The notes under the pieces are model-generated. The model was not told the origin of the DNA. It did no database searches and was given only the letters and a program-made list of their open reading frames with translations. Shown piece by piece: positions 50,709-59,827 of a stretch of DNA of 64,000 nucleotides (position 1 is its first letter; each line of letters opens with the position of its first letter). The stretch is from an uncultured Williamsia sp. (GTDB lineage: Bacteria; Actinomycetota; Actinomycetes; Mycobacteriales; Mycobacteriaceae), in assembly GCF_947494875.1 (NCBI RefSeq), contig NZ_CANLWM010000002.1, positions 372,001 to 436,000 of the forward strand, in the 5' to 3' direction. Both the position numbers and the translations under genes were made by a program.

Positions 50709-51938
50709 ATGAGCCGATTCGGGATCGCGCGCGTGCTCGTCGCGGTGCTCAGCAGTGTCGTCATGGCCGCCCTCGCCGGGCCCGGCCCCGCCGGGGCCGC
50801 ACCTGCTGCGGCAGCGCCGATCCCGTCGGCCGACCCGTTCTACACATGGTCGGGGCCGCTCGCCGGTGTCGTGCCCGGCACGGTGCTGCGCACCCGGCCC
50901 GTCGCCTTCGCGCAGGCGGGCGTGAGCGCGCCGATCTCGTCGACGCAGCTGCTGTATCGGACGACCGCTGACGACGGCTCCCCGTCGACGACGGTCACCA
51001 CCGTCCTGCGGCCGCCGACGCCGGGTCCCACCCGGATCCTGAGCTATCACACCGCCTATGACGCGCTGGGCTCGCAGTGCGACCCGTCGTACACCCTCCG
51101 CGGCTATGCCCCGACCCGCGTCGCGACGGCGGAGCAGGCGGTCATCGCGGGCTGGCTCGCGGCCGGATACACCGTCGTCGTGCCCGACTACGAGGGTCGT
51201 GACCTGCGGTGGACCGTCGGACGCGAATCCGGGTACGCCGCGCTCGACGGGATCCGGGCTGCGGAACGATACCTGCGCCGGTCCCCGGCGACGCCCGTCG
51301 GGCTCCTCGGCTACTCGGGCGGGTCGGTGCCGACGCAGTGGGGTGCCGAACTCGCACCGCGGTACGCGCCGGAGCTCCGGATCGTGGGCTCCGCGGCCGG
51401 CGGGCTGCCGGTCGCTCCCGCGAACAATCTGTCCTACGTCAGCGGCAACCCGAGCTGGGCCGGGGTGATCCCGGCCCTCGCCGTCGCCTATCAGCGCGCC
51501 TACGGCCTCGATCTCGCGTCGTTCCTCTCGCCACGCGGGCTCGCGGCCACCGGGGCGGTGAGCGACCAGTGCATCGGTGTGTTCGCCGGCGAGTTCGGGG
51601 CGCTCACCGACGCCGAGATGGTCCGTCCGCCCTACCGGTCCCTGCTCGACGTGCCCGCGGTCCGCGCGGCCGTCGCGCGGAACACGATGGGGACCGCGGG
51701 GACACCCCGTGCGCCGATGCTCCTCGCCGTCGGGCAGAGCAATGCGCACGGCGACACCGTCATGCTCACCGCCGACGTCGCCGGACTGGCGCACACCTAC
51801 TGCGGTCGCGGCGCACGCGTCGTCTACGAGCGCTACGCCGGCGCCGACCACACCGCCGCGTTCCCGCGCTTCGAGGCCTCCGCCGTCCGCTACCTCTCCG
51901 ACCGGTTCGCCGGGCTGCCGGCGCCGTCCACCTGCTGA
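50709..51938 (+). CDS. Secreted lipase, LIP family
   Basis: Exported serine lipase of the secretory lipase (LIP) family known from fungi and actinobacteria. The signal peptide runs about 1-30 (VLVAVLSSVVMAALAGPGPAGAAPAAA). The nucleophile elbow GYSGG contains Ser 203; the catalytic His is in GADHTAAF near the end, and the Asp is probably in the AHGDT region. 409 residues. Cysteine pairs suggest disulfides. It lies 44 bp upstream of the nuclease gene, same strand, but is probably unrelated in function. Confidence 0.88.
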   Translation: MSRFGIARVLVAVLSSVVMAALAGPGPAGAAPAAAAPIPSADPFYTWSGPLAGVVPGTVLRTRPVAFAQAGVSAPISSTQLLYRTTADDGSPSTTVTTVLRPPTPGPTRILSYHTAYDALGSQCDPSYTLRGYAPTRVATAEQAVIAGWLAAGYTVVVPDYEGRDLRWTVGRESGYAALDGIRAAERYLRRSPATPVGLLGYSGGSVPTQWGAELAPRYAPELRIVGSAAGGLPVAPANNLSYVSGNPSWAGVIPALAVAYQRAYGLDLASFLSPRGLAATGAVSDQCIGVFAGEFGALTDAEMVRPPYRSLLDVPAVRAAVARNTMGTAGTPRAPMLLAVGQSNAHGDTVMLTADVAGLAHTYCGRGARVVYERYAGADHTAAFPRFEASAVRYLSDRFAGLPAPSTC

Positions 51939-51982
51939 CCCGTCGCGCCGCCTGCGAGCCGGGTGGATGGGACAGTGGTCGC

Positions 51983-53008
51983 GTGACCGCCGCTCCGACC
52001 GTTCCCGGATCGGTCACCCGGGTCGTGGGCGTCCGTGCGCTGCTGGGCGAGGATCCTCTGCCTGAGGAGCAGTTGCTCCTCGGGATCGACCTCACGAGCA
52101 CGTCGTCCGCGCGATCGGTCGTCACCGAAGTCGACGCGGCATTGGAGGCGGTCGCGCGGGGGCTGTTCCCGTCCTGGTTGCCCGGGGCCGACGCCCTCGA
52201 CGGCGCGGCGGGACTGGACCGGTCCGCGGCGCAGAAGCTGGCCGATCGACTCGCCACGGAGGCCCCGGACTACGCGCCCTACGTGCGTGCACTGGCCGTC
52301 GCCGCGCTGCACCGCCAGCAGCTCGGCGGCGACATCGCCCCCGAGCTCCGGCTCCGTGGGGCCCTCCGTGTCATCGCGCGCTCGTACTCACGCGCGTCGG
52401 TCGTCGTGGTGCTGCGCCCATGTGCCCTCTCCCCAGCGGGAGTGCTCTCCGATGCCGCCGAGTGGATCGCCGTCCACGGGGGTGCGGCCGTGTGGATTGA
52501 TGTCACCGACGTCGACGGTCTCGGCCGCTTCCCGCTCGTGGACCTGACGCACTCGGCCACAGCAACGGAGGGCCCCGTCGCGTCCACCGTGCCCGTGGAG
52601 CGGGTCACCATCCCGCCACTGGCGGGCATGCCCGCTCCAAACAGTCCCGCCGAGCAGTTGCTGGAGCGACACCTGTCCTCGCTCACCTGGGCGTCGGGAC
52701 GCCGGTGGAACACCCTCGTCGAGACCGGTTCACTGCTCGACGCGCCGATGCGTGTCGACCTCTTCTGGGCCGACGCGATGGTCGTCGTCGAGATCGACGG
52801 CCCCGATCACCGGACGCCCGGGAAGTACGCGGCCGATCGGGTTCGCGACAACCGGTTGCAGCGTATCGGAATGCTCGTGCTCCGCTACACGAACGAGCAG
52901 GTGGCCGACGGCGTTGCCGCGGTCGTGTCCGAGTTGCACCAGGTGCTCTTCGCGCGTGGCACGCCCGTACAGTTCCCACCGGGGCCGATCCCGGCACCGA
53001 GAGGATGA
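51983..53008 (+). CDS. DUF559-like PD-(D/E)XK nuclease protein (component A of a three-gene module)
   Basis: 341 residues from GTG 51983. The first 210 residues are an alpha/beta region I do not recognise. The C-terminal domain (about 220-325) has the layout of DUF559/Vsr-like nucleases: helix SPAEQLLERHL (Glu 224), Asp 259 in RVDLFW, then VVVEIDGPDH with Glu 270, Asp 272 and His 276, and a basic helix ADRVRDNRLQRIG. This is a plausible metal-dependent nuclease active site. It is seven bases upstream of the winged-helix gene, so they form one transcript. Confidence 0.8.
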   Translation: MTAAPTVPGSVTRVVGVRALLGEDPLPEEQLLLGIDLTSTSSARSVVTEVDAALEAVARGLFPSWLPGADALDGAAGLDRSAAQKLADRLATEAPDYAPYVRALAVAALHRQQLGGDIAPELRLRGALRVIARSYSRASVVVVLRPCALSPAGVLSDAAEWIAVHGGAAVWIDVTDVDGLGRFPLVDLTHSATATEGPVASTVPVERVTIPPLAGMPAPNSPAEQLLERHLSSLTWASGRRWNTLVETGSLLDAPMRVDLFWADAMVVVEIDGPDHRTPGKYAADRVRDNRLQRIGMLVLRYTNEQVADGVAAVVSELHQVLFARGTPVQFPPGPIPAPRG

Positions 53009-53015
53009 TCGAGCA

Positions 53016-53666
53016 GTGACCCACCCCCGTCTCACCGGGACCCAGAGCAGCGTGTTGTTCGTGTTGATGGCCCGCGCCGAGGAGGTCCGCAATCCCGACC
53101 TCGCCCGGTTCGGACCGGAACTGAAGAAGCCCGACCGCGAGAAGCTCGTGGGGGCAGGACTCGTGGAGGTCGGCCGCGACGGGCGCGCCATGACGGTGTC
53201 GTTGACGGACGCCGGGTGGGCATGGTGCGCCGAGGAACTCGGCCACGAGCCGCCGGACCGCGCGACGCCGCAACTCAAGGCGCTCTACACCGTGCTCGCC
53301 GGACTCGGCCGTCACCTGACGAGCAGCGACCGTCGCATCTACGAGGTGTTCACCGCCGAGGATCCCGCCGCCGCGCCGTCCACGACGCAGACATCGATGG
53401 GCGTGAGTGTCGTCGACCGCATCCGCGATGCGTACGGTCGCCGCGCATCGCGACCCGGGTCGTGGGTGTCGCTGGCAGTCCTGCGCGCGGACCTCACCGA
53501 CCTCGACCACGCCGACTTCGACGACGCGGTTCGTGCTCTCGAACGCGAGGCGGGCGTCGGGGTCATCCCGCAGGAAGACCAGGGTCGTCTCACCCCGGCC
53601 GATCGCGACAGCGCCGTCGTGATCGGGTCGCAACGGTGCCACCTCATCTCGATCGACGCCCGATGA
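53016..53666 (+). CDS. Winged-helix protein (component B of a three-gene module)
   Basis: 216 residues. The first 75 residues read as a winged helix (TQSSVLFVLMARAEE, KPDREKLVGAGLVEVGRDGRAMTVSLTDAGWAW), similar to DNA-binding adaptor subunits. The middle third looks helical, and the rest (VVDRIRDAYGRRASRPGSWVSLAVLRADLTDLDHADFDDAV) resembles a second helix-turn-helix. No enzyme motif. Its stop overlaps the start of the ATPase gene by four bases (ATGA). Could bridge nuclease and ATPase or bind DNA (inference). Confidence 0.7.
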   Translation: MTHPRLTGTQSSVLFVLMARAEEVRNPDLARFGPELKKPDREKLVGAGLVEVGRDGRAMTVSLTDAGWAWCAEELGHEPPDRATPQLKALYTVLAGLGRHLTSSDRRIYEVFTAEDPAAAPSTTQTSMGVSVVDRIRDAYGRRASRPGSWVSLAVLRADLTDLDHADFDDAVRALEREAGVGVIPQEDQGRLTPADRDSAVVIGSQRCHLISIDAR

Positions 53667-56600
53667 CGGCATTCCACACGAGCCTCGCCCGAACGGCCCT
53701 GGAGTCGGTGCGACTGAGCTGGGCACCGACACCCGACGACGTCTGGCAACCGCAGGAGGAGCTGCACGTCGAAGGGCTCCATGACGCCGTGCTCGGCGAG
53801 CTCCGGAGGGCGTTCGCCGACGCCGTCACAGACGGCGGCAGTCCGCTGGGCGTCGTGGTGCAGGGCCCCGCAGGGTCGGGCAAGACCCACCTGCTCGGCC
53901 AGATCCGCGAGCACGCCCAGCGGTCCGGGGGCTACTTCTTCCTCGTCCGCCTGCTCGACGGCACCGACTTCTGGCGCTCGGTCGTCGTCGGGATGCTGGA
54001 GGACCTCGCGCGGCCGACACCTCATCACCCGTCGCAGCTCGTCGACCTCATCGACGCCCTTGCCCGCGAGGCCGCCCTCGACGCGGACGTCACCGCCGCC
54101 CTCACGGGTCAGGCGCCACTGACCCGCGAGACGCTCGAGGAATTCGTCGATGCCGTCTACCGGCGACACCCCCGCCACCGCCGGCGGTCTCAGCATGTCT
54201 TGCGCGCCCTGGTACTCCGCGCCGCGAGCGACTTCGCGCTGCAGGACCTCGGCGACACCTTCCTGCACCTCGATCCCGGACTCGAGGACGAGCTGGCGGA
54301 ATGGGGTATCCGACAGGTCCGCCTCGGCTACGAGGAGATCGCGCAGAACATCTCGCGCCTGCTCGCCCTGCGTGGCCCGACCGTCATGGCCATCGACCAG
54401 ATCGACACCCTCGTCGCGCTGGGTGCCCACCCGGACGGCCGGGCCGCCGTGGAGCAGTTGGCGCACGGGCTGATGGCGATGCGGGAGACGATGGCACGGA
54501 CGGTCGCCGTCCTCTCGTGCATCAGTGCGTCGTGGGTCATCCTCGAGGAGCACGTCATCAGATCGGTGTCGGATCGCTTCCGCGTCCCGCCGCCCCTGCA
54601 GCGTCCCGACGACCCCGATTTCGGTGTTCGCATGCTCGCCAAACGATTCCGCGCCGGATACTCGTCGATCGGTTTCGAACCGCCGTACCCCTCGTGGCCG
54701 GTCACGCCGGAGGCGTTCGGCGAGTCCACCAGGTTCACGCCGCGCGAACTCCTCATGGCAGCGGATCGGCATGTCAACGCCTGCCTGCGATCCGGGGAGA
54801 TCAGCGAACTGCATGAGCTGAGTCCCCAGGCTCCCGCCGCCGATGCAGCCACGGAGGACCGTGACGCGCTCACCGACCTCGACGATCGGTTCGCCGACCT
54901 GAGCGCGGCGGCCGACCCGAGCGCGGCGCTGCACGCCGACACCGAGGACACCGTCGTCCCCGGCCTGCTCCGCGTCGCGTTCGCCGCGTGGCTCGATCAA
55001 CGCGGCGGCGCCGGCGAGTTCCGGATCGACTCCCCACCCAGCGCGAAGCCAGCGCTGCACGGCCGCATCCGCCGCACCCTCGACGCGGACACCGACCGCG
55101 AGTTCTCGTGGGGTTTCCGATCAGTCGAGAGCCTGAACGCCGTCGCCGCGCTGAGTCGCGTGCGCAAAGCCGCGACGGCGGCCGGAGTCACCACCCGCAC
55201 ACCGGATCACGCTCTGGTCCTGCTCCGCTCGACGCCGTGGCCGTCGGGGCCGAAGACCCGACAGACATTGGACGAACTCGTCGACAACGGGGGTGTGCTC
55301 GTGACATGGTCTGCCGACGACGTCCGCACACTCATGGCGTTGGCGGCCCTGCTCGACGAGCGTCCCGACGACCTCATCCCCTGGCTCGCCTCGCGACGAC
55401 CCGTCGACGGCATCGCATTCCTCGACGTCCTCGACGGCACATCGTCGGACCTCTCCTCCGCTCCGCGCGTCGCGGACGTGTCGACGCCCGCAGCCGACAG
55501 CGTGCCCGAGCCGATCCGGGAGCCGGTCGGTGACCGTCGCGACCCGCCATGGGCCCCGGCGGTCGACATCCCGGCGACCGCCCCCGTCGACGCGATCCCC
55601 CTCGGCAGCGCGCGCGGCCGTCCTGTCACCGTCGACCTGCCGGCCCTGCGGAAGCACACGGCCTTGTTCGCCGGATCCGGCTCGGGGAAGACGGTTCTCA
55701 TACGCCGCATCGTCGAGGAGTGCGCCATCGCCGGGGTGTCGTCGATCGTGCTCGACGTGAACAACGACCTCGCGCGCATGGGTGAGCCGTGGCCCGAGGG
55801 GTCGCGGGAGTGGGGTGCCGACGACGCCGACCGGGCCCGTCGATACTTCGAGGGGACCGAGGTGGTCGTCTACACGCCGGGTCGTGCATCCGGACGGCCG
55901 CTGTCGTTCCAACCCCTGCCGGATTTCCGGGGCCTCACCGACAACCCAGAAGAGTTCGACGAAGACGAGTTCGAGGCCGCCGTGGACTCCGCGGTCGCGT
56001 CTCTTGCACCGCGCGTCAACGCGGAGGGCACGTCCGCCACGGCGAAGCGGCGCCAGGCGATGCTGAACCAGGCGGTGCGGTGGTTCGGTCGACGCGGTGG
56101 AGGCACCCTCCGCGACCTCATCGACCTGCTCGCCGAACTCCCGCCCGGTGTGAGCGACCTCCGTCAACCGGGCAGGCTCGCATCCGACATCGCAGATGGA
56201 CTGCGAGCTGCGATGGCGAACGACCCCATGCTCGGCGGCGACGCCGACGCGATGGACCCCGCGACGTTGTTGACGCCCTCCCCCGGCCGTCGCGCGCGGG
56301 TGTCGGTGATCAACCTGGCGGGGTTGCGCAGCGACGAGAAGCGCGACAACTTCGTCAACCAACTGCAGATGGCTCTGTTCGCCCACATCCGACGGCATCC
56401 GGCCGGCGACCGCCCGCTCGGCGGCCTCTTCGTCATGGACGAGGCCCAGAACTTCGCCCCCGCAGGGAGGTTCACGGCGTGCACACAGAGCACGCTCGCG
56501 CTGGCCTCGCAGGCGCGCAAGTACGGCCTCGGCCTGGTGTTCGCCACGCAGGCACCGAAGGGCCTGAACAACAAGATCCCCGGCAACGCGTCGACACAGT

Positions 56601-56821
56601 TCTTCGGCAAGCTGACCTCCCCCGTGCAGATCGCGGCGGCCCGCGAGGTCGCGAGTTCGAAGGGCAGCGAGATCGGCGATGTCGGACGCCTCACGGCAGG
56701 TCGGTTCTATGCGTCGATCGACGGCGCCCCGTTCGTCGACCTGCAGACACCGCTGTGTCTGAGCCACCACCCGGCGAGCCCGCCCGCGGAGGAGGAGGTT
56801 CTCCACATCGCCCGCGGCTAG
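53663..56821 (+). CDS. Double P-loop ATPase, AAA-type plus HerA/FtsK-like (component C of a three-gene module)
   Basis: 1,052 residues. N-terminal AAA/ORC-like domain: Walker A GPAGSGKT at 68-75, then a FFLVRLLDGTDFW strand and Walker B VMAIDQID at 241-248. The middle is helical and acidic (about 400-640). The C-terminal HerA/DUF87-type domain has Walker A AGSGSGKT at 670-677, DVNNDLARMG after the second strand, Walker B LFVMDEAQNF with Asp 926 and Glu 927, and ATQAPKGLNNKIPGNAST as sensor. HerA-type ATPases pump DNA or assemble with nucleases. The combination with an AAA domain is unusual. Confidence 0.88.
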   Translation: MTAFHTSLARTALESVRLSWAPTPDDVWQPQEELHVEGLHDAVLGELRRAFADAVTDGGSPLGVVVQGPAGSGKTHLLGQIREHAQRSGGYFFLVRLLDGTDFWRSVVVGMLEDLARPTPHHPSQLVDLIDALAREAALDADVTAALTGQAPLTRETLEEFVDAVYRRHPRHRRRSQHVLRALVLRAASDFALQDLGDTFLHLDPGLEDELAEWGIRQVRLGYEEIAQNISRLLALRGPTVMAIDQIDTLVALGAHPDGRAAVEQLAHGLMAMRETMARTVAVLSCISASWVILEEHVIRSVSDRFRVPPPLQRPDDPDFGVRMLAKRFRAGYSSIGFEPPYPSWPVTPEAFGESTRFTPRELLMAADRHVNACLRSGEISELHELSPQAPAADAATEDRDALTDLDDRFADLSAAADPSAALHADTEDTVVPGLLRVAFAAWLDQRGGAGEFRIDSPPSAKPALHGRIRRTLDADTDREFSWGFRSVESLNAVAALSRVRKAATAAGVTTRTPDHALVLLRSTPWPSGPKTRQTLDELVDNGGVLVTWSADDVRTLMALAALLDERPDDLIPWLASRRPVDGIAFLDVLDGTSSDLSSAPRVADVSTPAADSVPEPIREPVGDRRDPPWAPAVDIPATAPVDAIPLGSARGRPVTVDLPALRKHTALFAGSGSGKTVLIRRIVEECAIAGVSSIVLDVNNDLARMGEPWPEGSREWGADDADRARRYFEGTEVVVYTPGRASGRPLSFQPLPDFRGLTDNPEEFDEDEFEAAVDSAVASLAPRVNAEGTSATAKRRQAMLNQAVRWFGRRGGGTLRDLIDLLAELPPGVSDLRQPGRLASDIADGLRAAMANDPMLGGDADAMDPATLLTPSPGRRARVSVINLAGLRSDEKRDNFVNQLQMALFAHIRRHPAGDRPLGGLFVMDEAQNFAPAGRFTACTQSTLALASQARKYGLGLVFATQAPKGLNNKIPGNASTQFFGKLTSPVQIAAAREVASSKGSEIGDVGRLTAGRFYASIDGAPFVDLQTPLCLSHHPASPPAEEEVLHIARG

Positions 56822-56902
56822 GACTGAGCCCTTGTCGGTGGCGTGTGATTGCCTCCCCAGCAACCGATCGAACGCATGTTCGGTCTTCGTGGAGGAGGGC
56901 CC

Positions 56903-57508
56903 ATGACCGACCACAGGATCACCGTTCCGGGACTGCCGCGCTGGCACCCGGACCCGCGAGTCCGCGAGACGATCGACCGCATCCGACGCTTCGGATGGGC
57001 CGTCAACGCCGTCTCCGACATCTGCGAGCAGTGTGAGGCGGCAGGCGAGACGCCGGAATGCTCCTTCGCCTACACCGTGGGCCTCGCGCTCCGCGGTGCG
57101 CCGGAACTCGCCGTGTACGGGCTGCCATCGACCACGGCGGGCGCGGTGCTCAACGAGATGTCCGACCTCCTCGCCGTGGAGTACTGGAAGAACCTCGTCG
57201 ACGACCACGAGGAGATCACGCTCGACGCCCTCGACGTCCCGGTGCGCCTCATCGAGATGGTCGACACCCTCGACCTCATCCACGCCCGGGCGGTCTTCCC
57301 GAATGTCCCTGCACTGCAGGTCGTCTGGACCGACGGGAAGCTCTTCTTCCCGTGGGAAGAGGGATACACCCTGCTCGACGACCAGCAACCGGTTCACGGC
57401 ATACCGGACACGGCGTCGTCTCACCGGCCTGTCGGGCCACGCGTCATCCGCTCGGCAGGCGGACCGAATCGCGCGCAGCGGCGGGCGAGGAAGCGTCGGC
57501 GGCGGTGA
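56903..57508 (+). CDS. DUF4262-domain protein
   Basis: Function unknown; DUF4262 proteins are small cytoplasmic proteins found across actinobacteria and proteobacteria. 201 residues from ATG 56903, with GGAGGAGG upstream. The domain is seen in CSFAYTVGLALRGAPELAVYGLP followed by LNEMSDLL and ALQVVWTDGKLFFPWEEGY. The last 40 residues are Arg-rich, ending RRARKRRRR. It is 81 bp after the ATPase gene and probably transcribed with it, although its connection to that module is unproven. Confidence 0.8.
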   Translation: MTDHRITVPGLPRWHPDPRVRETIDRIRRFGWAVNAVSDICEQCEAAGETPECSFAYTVGLALRGAPELAVYGLPSTTAGAVLNEMSDLLAVEYWKNLVDDHEEITLDALDVPVRLIEMVDTLDLIHARAVFPNVPALQVVWTDGKLFFPWEEGYTLLDDQQPVHGIPDTASSHRPVGPRVIRSAGGPNRAQRRARKRRRR

Positions 57509-57551
57509 CGGCAGAGGCGACCCGGTCAGCTGTTCTGTAGCGTCTTCCGAC

Positions 57552-57923
57552 ATGCAGGTACCGCGTCGGGTCGCGACGGTGAACAAGCACGTCACCAACC
57601 GGATCCAGGGTCTCTGGGCGTGGCTCGTCCCGCCCTGGGCCGTCGTGCATCACACCGGTCGCACGTCCGGGCGCGCGTACCGGACCCCGGTCGTGGGGTT
57701 CAGCACCCCGCAGGGCTTCGCGATCCCACTGCTCTACGGACCGCAGACCCAGTGGGCGAAGAACCTCCTCGCCGCCGGAGGCGGTGAGGTGCAGCAGGGC
57801 GGAAGGCGGCGGGCGTTGATCGGACCGCGTGTCGTCCCGGCGTCGGAGATCACCGCGACAGGCGTCGCGGGGAGGTACACCCGGGCCGCACCGTCGGTGC
57901 TCATCGGCACCCTCCGACCCTGA
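57552..57923 (+). CDS. Deazaflavin-dependent nitroreductase family protein (Ddn-like)
   Basis: Small F420-binding split-barrel protein of the Ddn family. 123 residues. The family core RTSGRAYRTPVVGFSTPQGFAIPLLYG and WAKNLLAAGGGEVQQGGRR are evident. Typical reductases of this type act on quinones or nitro compounds. It is the last gene of the spc insertion and ends 18 bp before a strong terminator. Confidence 0.85.
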   Translation: MQVPRRVATVNKHVTNRIQGLWAWLVPPWAVVHHTGRTSGRAYRTPVVGFSTPQGFAIPLLYGPQTQWAKNLLAAGGGEVQQGGRRRALIGPRVVPASEITATGVAGRYTRAAPSVLIGTLRP

Positions 57924-57940
57924 CGGCAGGCCTCAGACGC

Positions 57941-57977
57941 ACGACGACCCCCGACCGGAGTGGTCGGGGGTCGTCGT
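57941..57977. terminator. Strong bidirectional terminator after rpsN
   Basis: A perfect 16-bp stem (ACGACGACCCCCGACC with its complement) and a 5-base loop lie between the Ddn-like gene and the rpsN stop. It would end both transcripts. It should block read-through from the proximal spc genes into the insertion. Confidence 0.85.
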
Positions 57978-57993
57978 GGCTTCGAGCGTCAGA

Positions 57994-58179
57994 TCACCAG
58001 CTGGACTTCTGCACACCGGGCAGCTCGCCGGCGTGGGCCATCTCGCGCAGGCAGATCCGGCACAGGCCGAACTTGCGGAACACCGAGTGCGGACGACCGC
58101 ACTTCTGGCAGCGGGTGTAACCGCGCACGGCGAACTTCGGCTTCTTGTTGGCCTTGTTGACCAGAGCCTTCTTTGCCAT
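57994..58179 (-). CDS. rpsN: Ribosomal protein uS14, zinc-binding type
   Basis: 61-residue S14 type Z, with zinc ligands Cys 24, 27, 40 and 43 (RCQKCGRPH...LCRICLRE). This is the zinc-dependent paralogue (rpsZ/rpsN1). It is the last gene of the proximal spc transcript, one base after rplE, and rpsH would normally follow. Confidence 0.97.
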   Translation of the reverse strand: MAKKALVNKANKKPKFAVRGYTRCQKCGRPHSVFRKFGLCRICLREMAHAGELPGVQKSSW

Positions 58180-58180
58180 C

Positions 58181-58759
58181 TCAGTTGTCCTTCACGCTGT
58201 TGTCTTTGAACGGGAAGCCGAGGTGACGCAGCAGCGCCCGGCCCTCGTCGTCGTTGGTCGCCGACGTCACGACGGTGATGTCCATACCGCGCGGCCGGTC
58301 GATGTCGTCGATGTTGATCTCGTGGAACATCGACTGCTCGTTCAGGCCGAACGTGTAGTTGCCGTGACCGTCGAACTGGCGGTCGGACAGACCGCGGAAG
58401 TCGCGGATACGCGGGAGGGCGATCGACACGAGGCGGTCGAGGAACTCCCACATGCGGTCGCCACGGAGGGTGACGCGCGCGCCGATGGGCATGCCCTCAC
58501 GCAGCTTGAACTGCGCGATCGACTTGCGGGCCCGACGGATCTCGGGCTTCTGGCCGGTGATCAGGGCGAGGTCGTTGACCGCCCCGTTGATCAGCTTGCC
58601 GTCGCGGGCGGCGTCGCCGACACCCATGTTGACGACGACCTTCACGACGCCCGGGATCTGCATGACGTTCGCGTAGCTGAACTCCTGCTGCAGCGAGTCC
58701 TTGATCTCCGCGCGGTAGCGCGCCTTGAGGCGCGGCTGTGCGTTCTCGGTGGTGGTCAT
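58181..58759 (-). CDS. rplE: Ribosomal protein uL5
   Basis: 5S rRNA-associated 50S protein. 192 residues with the L5 core [63 protein letters not shown] and [20 protein letters not shown]. The N-terminal 15 residues are variable. One base separates it from rpsN and from rplX. Confidence 0.98.
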   Translation of the reverse strand: MTTTENAQPRLKARYRAEIKDSLQQEFSYANVMQIPGVVKVVVNMGVGDAARDGKLINGAVNDLALITGQKPEIRRARKSIAQFKLREGMPIGARVTLRGDRMWEFLDRLVSIALPRIRDFRGLSDRQFDGHGNYTFGLNEQSMFHEINIDDIDRPRGMDITVVTSATNDDEGRALLRHLGFPFKDNSVKDN

Positions 58760-58760
58760 G

Positions 58761-59078
58761 TCAGATGTCCTTCCCGGTCTTGCGGGAGATGCGGACCTTC
58801 TTGCCGGTCTCCTCGTCGATCCGGTAGCCGACGCGAGCCGGCGTGCCGTCGGAGTCGACGACCATCACGTTCGAGACGTGGATGGGGGCCTCGGTCACGA
58901 CGATGCCGCCCGAGGAGGCACCGCGCTCGGTCTGCGCCGCAGAGGTGTGCTTCTTGATCCGGTTGACGCCCTCGACGAGGACGCGGTTGCGCTGCGGGTA
59001 GGACTCGATGACCTTGCCCTTGGCGCCCTTGTCCTTGCCCGAGATGACGATGACGGTGTCGCCCTTGTGGACCTTCAT
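58761..59078 (-). CDS. rplX: Ribosomal protein uL24
   Basis: Assembly initiator of the 50S subunit, binding near the tunnel exit. 105 residues with the KOW motif [28 protein letters not shown] and [10 protein letters not shown]. Lies between rplN and rplE, one base gaps. Confidence 0.98.
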   Translation of the reverse strand: MKVHKGDTVIVISGKDKGAKGKVIESYPQRNRVLVEGVNRIKKHTSAAQTERGASSGGIVVTEAPIHVSNVMVVDSDGTPARVGYRIDEETGKKVRISRKTGKDI

Positions 59079-59079
59079 C

Positions 59080-59448
59080 TCACAACACCTCCGGAGCCAG
59101 CGAGACGATCTTCATGAAGCGCTTGTCGCGCAGCTCGCGACCGACGGGCCCGAAGATGCGGGTACCGCGCGGGTCGCTCTCGTTGCGGAGGATCACCGCG
59201 GCGTTCTCGTCGAAGCGGATGTAGGAGCCATCCGGACGACGGCGCTCCTTGGTGGTGCGGACGATGACGGCCTTGACGACCTCACCGCGCTTGACGTTGC
59301 CGCCGGGGATCGCGTCCTTGACGGTGGCGACGATGACGTCGCCGATTCCCGCGTAACGGCGGGACGAGCCACCGAGCACACGGATGCACAAGATCTCCTT
59401 GGCACCGGTGTTGTCGGCGACCCGCAGGCGTGACTCCTGCTGGATCAC
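59080..59448 (-). CDS. rplN: Ribosomal protein uL14
   Basis: 50S protein that forms an inter-subunit bridge. 122 residues from GTG 59448, following GGAGAG; the start gives [36 protein letters not shown] and the usual length. First gene of this spc segment. rpsQ does not precede it, as is also the case in M. tuberculosis. Confidence 0.97.
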   Translation of the reverse strand: MIQQESRLRVADNTGAKEILCIRVLGGSSRRYAGIGDVIVATVKDAIPGGNVKRGEVVKAVIVRTTKERRRPDGSYIRFDENAAVILRNESDPRGTRIFGPVGRELRDKRFMKIVSLAPEVL

Positions 59449-59827
59449 TTTCTCTCCTCGACCTGGATTGTCTGCCCGCCGGATTTCCGACCCGACGCGC
59501 ACGGTCTGTCACCATCGGACACACGCCTGCTCGAGCCTCCGGAGAGACCGCGATGGGTTCGTGTGCCGAGTCGCGACGCATGACGCGCCGCAGGCAACCG
59601 CCCCAGGGTAGGTGAACCCGCAGGTCGGAAGCAAACTCGCGCATCCGGCGCCCGCTGACATCTGTCCCGACAGCACCGACCGATGGCACCGCGCCGTCGG
59701 GCACCCCTCCCGGCACCGATCTCCGCACGTCAGCCGATCGCGCGACATCGCACCGAATCGGGCAACACCGACGCGGTGGGCGGTTAGCCTTCGCCGTCAC
59801 CATCATCATGGCCTCGGGGAGCTGCAC
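59449..59827. other. Intergenic region between rplN and a secreted-protein gene
   Basis: Holds the probable rplN promoter and a short leader. No gene is seen beyond shadow frames. The right end must also hold the promoter of the 59828 gene, but I did not find a clear one. Confidence 0.45.
59605..59634 (-). promoter_or_regulatory. Probable promoter of the rplN-rpsN transcript
   Basis: On the minus strand TTGCTT (59634-59629) and TACCCT (59610-59605) are separated by 18 bases. The spacing and -10 fit a housekeeping promoter. The leader to rplN is about 150 nt. Confidence 0.5.

Noticed and set aside
55121-57598. 825-codon minus-strand open frame
   Set aside because: Antisense to the ATPase and DUF4262 genes; Arg/Asp/Val-rich with no motif. 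The plus strand encodes clear P-loop motifs.
49500-57993. Prophage or transposon in the spc operon
   Set aside because: No integrase, transposase, terminal repeats or phage structural genes were seen; GC content looks like the flanks by eye.
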